Shown here: positions 11,880 to 25,054 of the stretch, in pieces
Layout of the letters: each line of letters opens with the position of its first letter
Numbering within the stretch: position 1 is the first letter of the stretch
From: Dryas octopetala
Lineage: Eukaryota; Streptophyta; Magnoliopsida; Rosales; Rosaceae
Direction of reading: 5' to 3'
NCBI GenBank assembly: GCA_963921425.1
Contig: OY992833.1
Location: 8,281,228 to 8,345,227 of the forward strand
DNA length: 64,000 nt
Translations under genes and position numbers: made by a program
The notes under the pieces: model-generated
What the model was told of the DNA's origin: nothing
The model's database searches: none
What the model saw: the letters and a program-made list of their open reading frames with translations, nothing else

Positions 11880-13037
11880 TGTTGCTCCTTTTTGTACAAC
11901 TTGTTTTACTTGGAATTTAGAAACGAATACCAAGTTGTAGCTCGCAAGTATACGAATCGCTCATGTAAGCATAGCGTATAAGTACGAGGTCGATCCCACG
12001 AGGAATAGGTAAATACACATCAAACCAATTCAACTTACCAATTAGAATCACCAAACACACACACACGGCAGGGGGGGTTTGTAGATTGTTAAACTCACAC
12101 ACACCATATACACACACACACACACAATTGCAATGCTAAGAATTCAGAATCCACACCAATTGATGGAAATACAACCAAGCAATTCAAGATAATGCATATA
12201 ATAAAGTTCGTCTACTAAAAGGTTTGGCTAGTCACTTTTAGCAATTACTCCCCTTACTGTGCATAAACTAAGAGCTTCTTGGGCCTTCCTTAGCCAGTTA
12301 ACTTGCATGTTCCCTAGTTCTAAGCTAAGGCAGCTGTTACCCATGCAAGAGTCGTTACGATCTGTGAGAGTGACAAACACATAGCGCATGGCTCCAAATT
12401 AATGTACTGTATGTCATCTATGATCCCTTTTCTCATGAATATTATCTTAGGATACCCACTTGTTGCCTACTGAAACTATCATCCTTTCGAGCTTGTTTAG
12501 TTTCACAACATAAATCTAGATGCATGCAACCTAAGGTGATCAGTCAAAGATGCAAAACAAATAGAGTCAATTTAAATAGAGATCAAGGATTTACTACATG
12601 CATCAAATTAAATCACAAGTGTCACCATTGCATAACTCACAATTAAAGTTTCATCATCCAACTTAGCAAAGCAATAAAAAACTCAAAACATAATAATAAA
12701 GAAAATAAAATATCTAGCTTCCATTATAATAATTAAATCCACAATGAAAAACAAGAACAAACTAATTAACTAAGGAAAAAGAAGAGAATCAAAAGAAAAA
12801 CAAAGAACATCATAAGAGGGTGGCAGCGGCACAAGAGAGAAGAAGAGGAGAGACATAGCAGCAAGGAGGCTCACGGCAAAGGTGAGCTAGGGCTGCGGCA
12901 CATGGTCTCTCATTCTCCCTCAAGTGGCGCCACCCTCTCACTCTCTCCTTCTGAAATTCGGCCTCCCTCTCTCTCTTTGAATTCTGAAAATATAAAATAT
13001 GGGAACCAAAAATTATGAAGTCTGAAGGGATATGATA

Positions 13038-13045
13038 TATTTATA
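13038..13045 (-). promoter_or_regulatory. TATA box of the C LTR promoter
   Basis: TATAAATA on the minus strand within CTCTATAAATATATC. Transcription should begin about 30 bp further along, near 13010, which makes U3 about 1.1 kb. It is repeated in the three other C LTRs, at +4429, +8746 and +13175. Confidence 0.7.
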
Positions 13046-13788
13046 GAGGTGTAAGAGAGGAATCCTTGGGAGGCAAGGAGAAGACAAGGTGCGGCTAGGG
13101 TTTCATTAAAAGAACATGGGCTTAAGTGAATTTCTTGCTCCTTAAGACTTCTAATTTTCGGCCAAAAGTGGGCTTTCGGCTGATTTGGGCTCTTTTTGGG
13201 CGTAACTTATTTTCAGCTCGCGGAACTGCTGCGCTACCTCCACTAAAATGACCATAACTTGAGCTAGAAAACTCGGAATCGAAATCCGTAAAATTCCCTG
13301 CGAAGCTAACATCCGTATCTTTCCAACCATATATGGCATGCTACCTGATTCGTTCTGGAGAAGTACAGAATTGCTGTCGAAATTTGATGTTCAGATTTCA
13401 GGGTTTTGACTTCCTTGCAAGATAAGGACTCCTTGTGTGTCGACTTGGGCTAGGGTTTACAAACACACATGTGGGCTGCTGCAACCTTGTAAGCGTGATG
13501 GGCTTAAGTGACTTGCAAGTGGGCTGGCGCAAGGAAGCTTGGAATGGGCTGCTAGTGGCGTGATGGGCTTGCTCCCTTCTAGCTTGCGCATGGCTGTATG
13601 ACTTGGGCTGAATGGGATGCACATAGGCCCTAGGGTTTTAGTGCATGGGCTACCACCTTGCATGGTGTGATGGACTTGGGCTGCTAGGTTTAGGCGCATG
13701 GCCTTGGTCCTTTGGGCTAGGGTTATGCGCATGGCCCATAGTGCATGGGCTGCATGTGTGGTCCATGTCATGTGATGATGTGGCACGG

Positions 13789-13843
13789 TTGACCATTGAC
13801 TTTGACCATTGACCTTTGACTTTGACCAAAAGTCAACTTTGAC
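13789..13843. promoter_or_regulatory. W-box cluster in C U3
   Basis: Seven TTGAC words on the plus strand (from 13789, 13796, 13802, 13809, 13816, 13822, 13839) and one GTCAA (13832) within 55 bp. TTGAC(C/T) is the core bound by WRKY factors. The cluster lies about 750 bp upstream of the TATA box. It recurs in each C LTR. Confidence 0.6.
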
Positions 13844-15728
13844 CAAAAAGATTCCCCAAAAGATTCTGTCTGAGATTCTCCAAAGATTCCTTTCAGATTC
13901 CAGATCCTTCTAGCAGATTCCCTCAAGATTCTTTTTCCCATTTCTTCCATTTTTAGCTCAAAATAGCCTCATTTAGCTTCTTTCTCCATCATTACTTCAT
14001 TTAACCTAAAAACACAAAAACAAGACAACAGACACAAAAGTATCGAGTTCTAACACTCTAGGTTAGGGAGTTAGTATTATAAAATAACGTAAAATGAACA
14101 CTCATCACACCCCCAAACTTAGACTTTGCTAGTCCTCGAGCAAAGAAAATAAAGAAAAGACTCAAAGACTCAAAAACAAACTACTTACTTTCCCAACAGA
14201 TGATATCATGAGTATGACCAACAATAACATAGTAGAGCAAGGCATATATAACATTTATTCTTCAAATTCTAATAATGCTTCAAATAACGTACCTTACTCC
14301 TCCATTGTGCATATAGGTCATTCTCTTCATAACCCAAGTGTCAGAAAAGCAAGGAATAGATCAACATATACAAAATAGATTCAACTCCAATCCTCGCAAA
14401 GGCATACTCTCAACAATAAAGCACTCAAGAATTAGGTTGATTCGTGCACTCATAAGTATATGTGAGAGAGGTTATGTAATCAAAGACAAATAGCTCACAT
14501 ATTAGCATGAAACAAGGGCACATTTGAAAGGAAACATGATCTCATGAAAGGAATATCAAAATACTTGAAATAAAATCAAAAACCATATGCTCCTCTCTCA
14601 TCTACACTCCACATCAAGAACCACATTTCTCCTAAGATCAATTAGGACTTTCAAAAGGGTTAGCTTGGGTTAGGTGGGATATAAACAATGAAAAGGGTAT
14701 ACAACAAAGGGCTAGATCTATGGAATTGCAACCAACACAACTCTTAGAGGCATACCTTCCACAATTGCACTACATAGCTTGACTATTTCAAATTTTTTTT
14801 TCTTCTTTTTTTTTTTTCTTTTTGTTTTCTTTGGGAACCGTCCCATACACTTCACCTTTTTTTTTTTTTTTTTTTAAAGAGTACGACATACACACTTTTG
14901 TAGCACTTTTCATTTTTCTTTTGTTTCAAGCTATGCATAAACACTTTTCTTCAACCTCCAAAAGCCACAAATCAATGCAACACCATAGATAAAAGAATAA
15001 TTAGGTCAAGGGATGTAACTCCCCCAAACTTAAGGTTAAACTAGGGTTAGAAAGTAAAGGGTTAACTAAAGGTTAAAAATACAACAAACAGGGCCTAAAA
15101 TCATTTCCTAGGTTCCATGTAGTTATAAACATGCTTTGCATAGAATAAGAGAGAAGTTCTAGCTCATTGATTCAAATCATGTGTATTTCAAGCATTTGAT
15201 CAAAAGAATGAATAATGAGATCACACAACGACTTAAATGACAAGAAAGGAATAGAGTGGTGTCTAACACTCGAAAAATGAAGGACAAGGCTCAAAAGCTC
15301 ACTTAGGTCATATAAGTCTACTCTAAAATGTATATGAATCACTAAATCATGCAAATCATAACTCAAGCTTATGAAAACAAGATCTAATCACATAGAATCA
15401 TAATATAGGTTATGGAACAATATTAGAAAAAGAAGAACACATATCATATACAACAATGCTAAACATGCTTCTCAAAGACCATAAACAATCAATCAACTTG
15501 TTGGGGACTCTAGAAACACAATTAAAAACAAAAAGACTCAAAACTTTGTTTTTATTTAAAACAATGTCGCAACACGGTTCTAAGGATTCAACTCCATCAT
15601 TAGAGTGGAATGAATCTTAGAGAATTGCATTTTGTTGTGGGTTTTGACACCCTAATTGAAAACAAACAGAAAGAAAATTTTTTTTTTGTAGAAAAACCTA
15701 GAAACCTAAAAACAAAGAAATTGCCTTT

Positions 15729-15764
15729 CCCCCCAAACTTAAATGACACATTGTCCTCAATGTG
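15729..15764 (-). promoter_or_regulatory. Internal PPT-like tract with hairpin (C1)
   Basis: CCCCCCAAACTT at 15729-15740 beside the inverted repeat CACATTG-TCCT-CAATGTG (15747-15764). The third C unit has it at +8746. In the middle unit a 112-bp deletion removed its right half. Confidence 0.6.
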
Positions 15765-15994
15765 AAAGAAATAACAAACATGCATGATCAGTTAAAGTAA
15801 GGGAATCAAAACAATTATCCAACAAAACCAAAAATACAAAAAACTAAAAATTGGTTCAATGAAGCAAGGATGAAAGAAATTGTGTACTTGGATTGCAAGC
15901 ATGGCCCAATGAATGCACAGCCACCATGATCCTCAAAGCATAGACGCGACCTCCTTGGTCTTCTCGACTCACTCCCTTGATTTCTTCAAAAGCT

Positions 15995-16044
15995 TTGGGT
16001 TGCCTCCCAAACAGCGCTAAGTTTGTACGTCTTCAGCCAGACGT
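15995..16044 (-). promoter_or_regulatory. Conserved two-hairpin element (C1)
   Basis: Element strand: ACGTCTGGCTGAAGACGT (16027-16044, a 6-bp stem), AGCGCT, and TTGGGAGGCAACCCAA (15995-16010). The second hairpin begins 44 nt after the stop of the small frame at 16055. Copies lie at 20312-20361 and 24741-24790. Confidence 0.7.
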
Positions 16045-16054
16045 TGCCAATCGT

Positions 16055-16117
16055 CTACTCAAATGTCCTCTTCTTCCCTTTCTTGCTCTCGGCTTTGGAA
16101 AGCTCGCCATCCTTCAT
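16055..16117 (-). pseudogene. Tail of a lost polyprotein in C (20 codons)
   Basis: A 20-codon frame from an ATG at 16117 to a TAG at 16055 codes for a short lysine-rich peptide ending KKGKKRTFE. The family A protein ends in a similar basic tail (GKRKRKGRK). Its stop is the same distance from the two-hairpin element as the real stops in A, B and D. I therefore read it as the surviving end of the ancestral gag-pol frame. It is repeated at 20372-20434 and 24801-24863. Whether it is translated is unknown. Confidence 0.5.
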
Positions 16118-16284
16118 GGACTCTTTGAACCTTCCAAAAACTCTCAAAAACAATAATTGGTTAGAAAAAGAATTCAAGTAGAAAATAGCATTATTAAAAC
16201 CTAAAAAAAGACTACAAAGAAAAATAAATAACCTAACCTAATTCGAATGATAAGTAAAACCAATTCGATGATATTTAGCACCAT

Positions 16285-16302
16285 TCCCCGGCAACGGCGC
16301 CA
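16285..16302 (-). other. Family C primer-binding site (unit 1)
   Basis: TCCCCGGCAACGGCGCCA on the plus strand equals the 3' end of plant tRNA-Asp; the element strand carries the complement next to the LTR. Copies lie at 20602-20619 and 25031-25048. Confidence 0.92.
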
Positions 16303-16308
16303 AAAACT

Positions 16309-18536
16309 TGTTGCTCCTTTTTGTACAACTTGTTTTACTTGGAATTTAGAAACGAATACCAAGTTGTAGCTCGCAAGTATACGAATCGCTCATGTAAGCA
16401 TAGCGTATAAGTACGAGGTCGATCCCACGAGGAATAGGTAAATACACATCAAACCAATTCAACTTACCAATTAGAATCACCAAACACACACACACGGCAG
16501 GGGGGGTTTGTAGATTGTTAAACTCACACACACCATATACACACACACACACACAATTGCAATGCTAAGAATTCAGAATCCACACCAATTGATGGAAATA
16601 CAACCAAGCAATTCAAGATAATGCATATAATAAAGTTCGTCTACTAAAAGGTTTGGCTAGTCACTTTTAGCAATTACTCCCCTTACTGTGCATAAACTAA
16701 GAGCTTCTTGGGCCTTCCTTAGCCAGTTAACTTGCATGTTCCCTAGTTCTAAGCTAAGGCAGCTGTTACCCATGCAAGAGTCGTTACGATCTGTGAGAGT
16801 GACAAACACATAGCGCATGGCTCCAAATTAATGTACTGTATGTCATCTATGATCCCTTTTCTCATGAATATTATCTTAGGATACCCACTTGTTGCCTACT
16901 GAAACTATCATCCTTTCGAGCTTGTTTAGTTTCACAACATAAATCTAGATGCATGCAACCTAAGGTGATCAGTCAAAGATGCAAAACAAATAGAGTCAAT
17001 TTAAATAGAGATCAAGGATTTACTACATGCATCAAATTAAATCACAAGTGTCACCATTGCATAACTCACAATTAAAGTTTCATCATCCAACTTAGCAAAG
17101 CAATAAAAAACTCAAAACATAATAATAAAGAAAATAAAATATCTAGCTTCCATTATAATAATTAAATCCACAATGAAAAACAAGAACAAACTAATTAACT
17201 AAGGAAAAAGAAGAGAATCAAAAGAAAAACAAAGAACATCATAAGAGGGTGGCAGCGGCACAAGAGAGAAGAAGAGGAGAGACATAGCAGCAAGGAGGCT
17301 CACGGCAAAGGTGAGCTAGGGCTGCGGCACATGGTCTCTCATTCTCCCTCAAGTGGCGCCACCCTCTCACTCTCTCCTTCTGAAATTCGGCCTCCCTCTC
17401 TCTCTTTGAATTCTGAAAATATAAAATATGGGAACCAAAAATTATGAAGTCTGAAGGGATATGATATATTTATAGAGGTGTAAGAGAGGAATCCTTGGGA
17501 GGCAAGGAGAAGACAAGGTGCGGCTAGGGTTTCATTAAAAGAACATGGGCTTAAGTGAATTTCTTGCTCCTTAAGACTTCTAATTTTCGGCCAAAAGTGG
17601 GCTTTCGGCTGATTTGGGCTCTTTTTGGGCGTAACTTATTTTCAGCTCGCGGAACTGCTGCGCTACCTCCACTAAAATGACCATAACTTGAGCTAGAAAA
17701 CTCGGAATCGAAATCCGTAAAATTCCCTGCGAAGCTAACATCCGTATCTTTCCAACCATATATGGCATGCTACCTGATTCGTTCTGGAGAAGTACAGAAT
17801 TGCTGTCGAAATTTGATGTTCAGATTTCAGGGTTTTGACTTCCTTGCAAGATAAGGACTCCTTGTGTGTCGACTTGGGCTAGGGTTTACAAACACACATG
17901 TGGGCTGCTGCAACCTTGTAAGCGTGATGGGCTTAAGTGACTTGCAAGTGGGCTGGCGCAAGGAAGCTTGGAATGGGCTGCTAGTGGCGTGATGGGCTTG
18001 CTCCCTTCTAGCTTGCGCATGGCTGTATGACTTGGGCTGAATGGGATGCACATAGGCCCTAGGGTTTTAGTGCATGGGCTACCACCTTGCATGGTGTGAT
18101 GGACTTGGGCTGCTAGGTTTAGGCGCATGGCCTTGGTCCTTTGGGCTAGGGTTATGCGCATGGCCCATAGTGCATGGGCTGCATGTGTGGTCCATGTCAT
18201 GTGATGATGTGGCACGGTTGACCATTGACTTTGACCATTGACCTTTGACTTTGACCAAAAGTCAACTTTGACCAAAAAGATTCCCCAAAAGATTCTGTCT
18301 GAGATTCTCCAAAGATTCCTTTCAGATTCCAGATCCTTCTAGCAGATTCCCTCAAGATTCTTTTTCCCATTTCTTCCATTTTTAGCTCAAAATAGCCTCA
18401 TTTAGCTTCTTTCTCCATCATTACTTCATTTAACCTAAAAACACAAAAACAAGACAACAGACACAAAAGTATCGAGTTCTAACACTCTAGGTTAGGGAGT
18501 TAGTATTATAAAATAACGTAAAATGAACACTCATCA
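16309..18536 (-). mobile_element. Family C LTR 2
   Basis: 2228 bp; same content as LTR 1 at an offset of 4429. No difference noticed. Confidence 0.94.
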
Positions 18537-20625
18537 CACCCCCAAACTTAGACTTTGCTAGTCCTCGAGCAAAGAAAATAAAGAAAAGACTCAAAGACTC
18601 AAAAACAAACTACTTACTTTCCCAACAGATGATATCATGAGTATGACCAACAATAACATAGTAGAGCAAGGCATATATAACATTTATTCTTCAAATTCTA
18701 ATAATGCTTCAAATAACGTACCTTACTCCTCCATTGTGCATATAGGTCATTCTCTTCATAACCCAAGTGTCAGAAAAGCAAGGAATAGATCAACATATAC
18801 AAAATAGATTCAACTCCAATCCTCGCAAAGGCATACTCTCAACAATAAAGCACTCAAGAATTAGGTTGATTCGTGCACTCATAAGTATATGTGAGAGAGG
18901 TTATGTAATCAAAGACAAATAGCTCACATATTAGCATGAAACAAGGGCACATTTGAAAGGAAACATGATCTCATGAAAGGAATATCAAAATACTTGAAAT
19001 AAAATCAAAAACCATATGCTCCTCTCTCATCTACACTCCACATCAAGAACCACATTTCTCCTAAGATCAATTAGGACTTTCAAAAGGGTTAGCTTGGGTT
19101 AGGTGGGATATAAACAATGAAAAGGGTATACAACAAAGGGCTAGATCTATGGAATTGCAACCAACACAACTCTTAGAGGCATACCTTCCACAATTGCACT
19201 ACATAGCTTGACTATTTCAAATTTTTTTTTCTTCTTTTTTTTTTTTCTTTTTGTTTTCTTTGGGAACCGTCCCATACACTTCACCTTTTTTTTTTTTTTT
19301 TTTTAAAGAGTACGACATACACACTTTTGTAGCACTTTTCATTTTTCTTTTGTTTCAAGCTATGCATAAACACTTTTCTTCAACCTCCAAAAGCCACAAA
19401 TCAATGCAACACCATAGATAAAAGAATAATTAGGTCAAGGGATGTAACTCCCCCAAACTTAAGGTTAAACTAGGGTTAGAAAGTAAAGGGTTAACTAAAG
19501 GTTAAAAATACAACAAACAGGGCCTAAAATCATTTCCTAGGTTCCATGTAGTTATAAACATGCTTTGCATAGAATAAGAGAGAAGTTCTAGCTCATTGAT
19601 TCAAATCATGTGTATTTCAAGCATTTGATCAAAAGAATGAATAATGAGATCACACAACGACTTAAATGACAAGAAAGGAATAGAGTGGTGTCTAACACTC
19701 GAAAAATGAAGGACAAGGCTCAAAAGCTCACTTAGGTCATATAAGTCTACTCTAAAATGTATATGAATCACTAAATCATGCAAATCATAACTCAAGCTTA
19801 TGAAAACAAGATCTAATCACATAGAATCATAATATAGGTTATGGAACAATATTAGAAAAAGAAGAACACATATCATATACAACAATGCTAAACATGCTTC
19901 TCAAAGACCATAAACAATCAATCAACTTGTTGGGGACTCTAGAAACACAATTAAAAACAAAAAGACTCAAAACTTTGTTTTTATTTAAAACAATGTCGCA
20001 ACACGGTTCTAAGGATTCAACTCCATCATTAGAGTGGAATGAATCTTAGAGAATTGCATTTTGTTGTGGGTTTTGACACCCTAATTGAAAACAAACAGAA
20101 AGAAAATTTTTTTTTTGTAGAAAAACCTAGAAACCTAAAAACAAAGAAATTGCCTTTCCCCCCAAACTTAAATGACACATTGTCCTATGAAAGAAATTGT
20201 GTACTTGGATTGCAAGCATGGCCCAATGAATGCACAGCCACCATGATCCTCAAAGCATAGACGCGACCTCCTTGGTCTTCTCGACTCACTCCCTTGATTT
20301 CTTCAAAAGCTTTGGGTTGCCTCCCAAACAGCGCTAAGTTTGTACGTCTTCAGCCAGACGTTGCCAATCGTCTACTCAAATGTCCTCTTCTTCCCTTTCT
20401 TGCTCTCGGCTTTGGAAAGCTCGCCATCCTTCATGGACTCTTTGAACCTTCCAAAAACTCTCAAAAACAATAATTGGTTAGAAAAAGAATTCAAGTAGAA
20501 AATAGCATTATTAAAACCTAAAAAAAGACTACAAAGAAAAATAAATAACCTAACCTAATTCGAATGATAAGTAAAACCAATTCGATGATATTTAGCACCA
20601 TTCCCCGGCAACGGCGCCAAAAACT
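18537..20625 (-). mobile_element. Family C internal region 2, with a 112-bp deletion
   Basis: 2089 bp. Identical in layout to region 1 except that the 112 bp corresponding to 15758-15869 are missing; the junction is 20186/20187. The deletion removes the right arm of the ACATTG hairpin and the A-rich stretch after it. Confidence 0.92.
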
Positions 20626-22853
20626 TGTTGCTCCTTTTTGTACAACTTGTTTTACTTGGAATTTAGAAACGAATACCAAGTTGTAGCTCGCAAGTATACG
20701 AATCGCTCATGTAAGCATAGCGTATAAGTACGAGGTCGATCCCACGAGGAATAGGTAAATACACATCAAACCAATTCAACTTACCAATTAGAATCACCAA
20801 ACACACACACACGGCAGGGGGGGTTTGTAGATTGTTAAACTCACACACACCATATACACACACACACACACAATTGCAATGCTAAGAATTCAGAATCCAC
20901 ACCAATTGATGGAAATACAACCAAGCAATTCAAGATAATGCATATAATAAAGTTCGTCTACTAAAAGGTTTGGCTAGTCACTTTTAGCAATTACTCCCCT
21001 TACTGTGCATAAACTAAGAGCTTCTTGGGCCTTCCTTAGCCAGTTAACTTGCATGTTCCCTAGTTCTAAGCTAAGGCAGCTGTTACCCATGCAAGAGTCG
21101 TTACGATCTGTGAGAGTGACAAACACATAGCGCATGGCTCCAAATTAATGTACTGTATGTCATCTATGATCCCTTTTCTCATGAATATTATCTTAGGATA
21201 CCCACTTGTTGCCTACTGAAACTATCATCCTTTCGAGCTTGTTTAGTTTCACAACATAAATCTAGATGCATGCAACCTAAGGTGATCAGTCAAAGATGCA
21301 AAACAAATAGAGTCAATTTAAATAGAGATCAAGGATTTACTACATGCATCAAATTAAATCACAAGTGTCACCATTGCATAACTCACAATTAAAGTTTCAT
21401 CATCCAACTTAGCAAAGCAATAAAAAACTCAAAACATAATAATAAAGAAAATAAAATATCTAGCTTCCATTATAATAATTAAATCCACAATGAAAAACAA
21501 GAACAAACTAATTAACTAAGGAAAAAGAAGAGAATCAAAAGAAAAACAAAGAACATCATAAGAGGGTGGCAGCGGCACAAGAGAGAAGAAGAGGAGAGAC
21601 ATAGCAGCAAGGAGGCTCACGGCAAAGGTGAGCTAGGGCTGCGGCACATGGTCTCTCATTCTCCCTCAAGTGGCGCCACCCTCTCACTCTCTCCTTCTGA
21701 AATTCGGCCTCCCTCTCTCTCTTTGAATTCTGAAAATATAAAATATGGGAACCAAAAATTATGAAGTCTGAAGGGATATGATATATTTATAGAGGTGTAA
21801 GAGAGGAATCCTTGGGAGGCAAGGAGAAGACAAGGTGCGGCTAGGGTTTCATTAAAAGAACATGGGCTTAAGTGAATTTCTTGCTCCTTAAGACTTCTAA
21901 TTTTCGGCCAAAAGTGGGCTTTCGGCTGATTTGGGCTCTTTTTGGGCGTAACTTATTTTCAGCTCGCGGAACTGCTGCGCTACCTCCACTAAAATGACCA
22001 TAACTTGAGCTAGAAAACTCGGAATCGAAATCCGTAAAATTCCCTGCGAAGCTAACATCCGTATCTTTCCAACCATATATGGCATGCTACCTGATTCGTT
22101 CTGGAGAAGTACAGAATTGCTGTCGAAATTTGATGTTCAGATTTCAGGGTTTTGACTTCCTTGCAAGATAAGGACTCCTTGTGTGTCGACTTGGGCTAGG
22201 GTTTACAAACACACATGTGGGCTGCTGCAACCTTGTAAGCGTGATGGGCTTAAGTGACTTGCAAGTGGGCTGGCGCAAGGAAGCTTGGAATGGGCTGCTA
22301 GTGGCGTGATGGGCTTGCTCCCTTCTAGCTTGCGCATGGCTGTATGACTTGGGCTGAATGGGATGCACATAGGCCCTAGGGTTTTAGTGCATGGGCTACC
22401 ACCTTGCATGGTGTGATGGACTTGGGCTGCTAGGTTTAGGCGCATGGCCTTGGTCCTTTGGGCTAGGGTTATGCGCATGGCCCATAGTGCATGGGCTGCA
22501 TGTGTGGTCCATGTCATGTGATGATGTGGCACGGTTGACCATTGACTTTGACCATTGACCTTTGACTTTGACCAAAAGTCAACTTTGACCAAAAAGATTC
22601 CCCAAAAGATTCTGTCTGAGATTCTCCAAAGATTCCTTTCAGATTCCAGATCCTTCTAGCAGATTCCCTCAAGATTCTTTTTCCCATTTCTTCCATTTTT
22701 AGCTCAAAATAGCCTCATTTAGCTTCTTTCTCCATCATTACTTCATTTAACCTAAAAACACAAAAACAAGACAACAGACACAAAAGTATCGAGTTCTAAC
22801 ACTCTAGGTTAGGGAGTTAGTATTATAAAATAACGTAAAATGAACACTCATCA
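20626..22853 (-). mobile_element. Family C LTR 3
   Basis: 2228 bp; same content as LTR 1. Confidence 0.94.
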
Positions 22854-25054
22854 CACCCCCAAACTTAGACTTTGCTAGTCCTCGAGCAAAGAAAATAAAG
22901 AAAAGACTCAAAGACTCAAAAACAAACTACTTACTTTCCCAACAGATGATATCATGAGTATGACCAACAATAACATAGTAGAGCAAGGCATATATAACAT
23001 TTATTCTTCAAATTCTAATAATGCTTCAAATAACGTACCTTACTCCTCCATTGTGCATATAGGTCATTCTCTTCATAACCCAAGTGTCAGAAAAGCAAGG
23101 AATAGATCAACATATACAAAATAGATTCAACTCCAATCCTCGCAAAGGCATACTCTCAACAATAAAGCACTCAAGAATTAGGTTGATTCGTGCACTCATA
23201 AGTATATGTGAGAGAGGTTATGTAATCAAAGACAAATAGCTCACATATTAGCATGAAACAAGGGCACATTTGAAAGGAAACATGATCTCATGAAAGGAAT
23301 ATCAAAATACTTGAAATAAAATCAAAAACCATATGCTCCTCTCTCATCTACACTCCACATCAAGAACCACATTTCTCCTAAGATCAATTAGGACTTTCAA
23401 AAGGGTTAGCTTGGGTTAGGTGGGATATAAACAATGAAAAGGGTATACAACAAAGGGCTAGATCTATGGAATTGCAACCAACACAACTCTTAGAGGCATA
23501 CCTTCCACAATTGCACTACATAGCTTGACTATTTCAAATTTTTTTTTCTTCTTTTTTTTTTTTCTTTTTGTTTTCTTTGGGAACCGTCCCATACACTTCA
23601 CCTTTTTTTTTTTTTTTTTTTAAAGAGTACGACATACACACTTTTGTAGCACTTTTCATTTTTCTTTTGTTTCAAGCTATGCATAAACACTTTTCTTCAA
23701 CCTCCAAAAGCCACAAATCAATGCAACACCATAGATAAAAGAATAATTAGGTCAAGGGATGTAACTCCCCCAAACTTAAGGTTAAACTAGGGTTAGAAAG
23801 TAAAGGGTTAACTAAAGGTTAAAAATACAACAAACAGGGCCTAAAATCATTTCCTAGGTTCCATGTAGTTATAAACATGCTTTGCATAGAATAAGAGAGA
23901 AGTTCTAGCTCATTGATTCAAATCATGTGTATTTCAAGCATTTGATCAAAAGAATGAATAATGAGATCACACAACGACTTAAATGACAAGAAAGGAATAG
24001 AGTGGTGTCTAACACTCGAAAAATGAAGGACAAGGCTCAAAAGCTCACTTAGGTCATATAAGTCTACTCTAAAATGTATATGAATCACTAAATCATGCAA
24101 ATCATAACTCAAGCTTATGAAAACAAGATCTAATCACATAGAATCATAATATAGGTTATGGAACAATATTAGAAAAAGAAGAACACATATCATATACAAC
24201 AATGCTAAACATGCTTCTCAAAGACCATAAACAATCAATCAACTTGTTGGGGACTCTAGAAACACAATTAAAAACAAAAAGACTCAAAACTTTGTTTTTA
24301 TTTAAAACAATGTCGCAACACGGTTCTAAGGATTCAACTCCATCATTAGAGTGGAATGAATCTTAGAGAATTGCATTTTGTTGTGGGTTTTGACACCCTA
24401 ATTGAAAACAAACAGAAAGAAAATTTTTTTTTTGTAGAAAAACCTAGAAACCTAAAAACAAAGAAATTGCCTTTCCCCCCAAACTTAAATGACACATTGT
24501 CCTCAATGTGAAAGAAATAACAAACATGCATGATCAGTTAAAGTAAGGGAATCAAAACAATTATCCAACAAAACCAAAAATACAAAAAACTAAAAATTGG
24601 TTCAATGAAGCAAGGATGAAAGAAATTGTGTACTTGGATTGCAAGCATGGCCCAATGAATGCACAGCCACCATGATCCTCAAAGCATAGACGCGACCTCC
24701 TTGGTCTTCTCGACTCACTCCCTTGATTTCTTCAAAAGCTTTGGGTTGCCTCCCAAACAGCGCTAAGTTTGTACGTCTTCAGCCAGACGTTGCCAATCGT
24801 CTACTCAAATGTCCTCTTCTTCCCTTTCTTGCTCTCGGCTTTGGAAAGCTCGCCATCCTTCATGGACTCTTTGAACCTTCCAAAAACTCTCAAAAACAAT
24901 AATTGGTTAGAAAAAGAATTCAAGTAGAAAATAGCATTATTAAAACCTAAAAAAAGACTACAAAGAAAAATAAATAACCTAACCTAATTCGAATGATAAG
25001 TAAAACCAATTCGATGATATTTAGCACCATTCCCCGGCAACGGCGCCAAAAACT
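22854..25054 (-). mobile_element. Family C internal region 3
   Basis: 2201 bp; full-length like region 1, so the middle deletion is private to region 2. Confidence 0.92.

Larger units (their letters stand above)
11880..14107 (-). mobile_element. Family C LTR 1
   Basis: 2228 bp, ends TG...CA. It contains CA-repeat microsatellites (about 12054-12126), the 390-bp block shared with family D (12203-12592), a TATA box (TATAAATA on the minus strand, 13038-13045), a second block shared with D (about 13180-13385) and a cluster of eight TTGAC/GTCAA words (13789-13843). It has no genes; the open frames at 13151-13950 are repeated with the LTR and show no coding features. Confidence 0.94.
14108..16308 (-). 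mobile_element. Family C internal region 1 (non-coding)
   Basis: 2201 bp between LTR 1 and LTR 2. From the 3' end on the minus strand it has: PPT AAGTTTGGGGGTG (14108-14120), a T-rich block (14790-14880), a middle PPT-like tract (15021-15031), a PPT-like tract with hairpin (15729-15764), the two-hairpin element (15995-16044), a residual ORF tail (16055-16117), a leader, and the PBS (16285-16302). Everything from gag through integrase is missing. It looks like an internal deletion that joined the leader to the last codons of the polyprotein. Confidence 0.88.

Noticed and set aside
13457..13846. Open frame of 129 residues, repeated at 17886, 22203 and 26632
   Set aside because: It is inside the U3 of the C LTR and repeats only because the LTR does; no start context, domain or codon structure supports it.
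16285..16302. tRNA-Asp gene remnant (TCCCCGGCAACGGCGCCA, found at seven places)
   Set aside because: Only the last 18 nt of the tRNA are present, always a few bases from an LTR end, so these are primer-binding sites.
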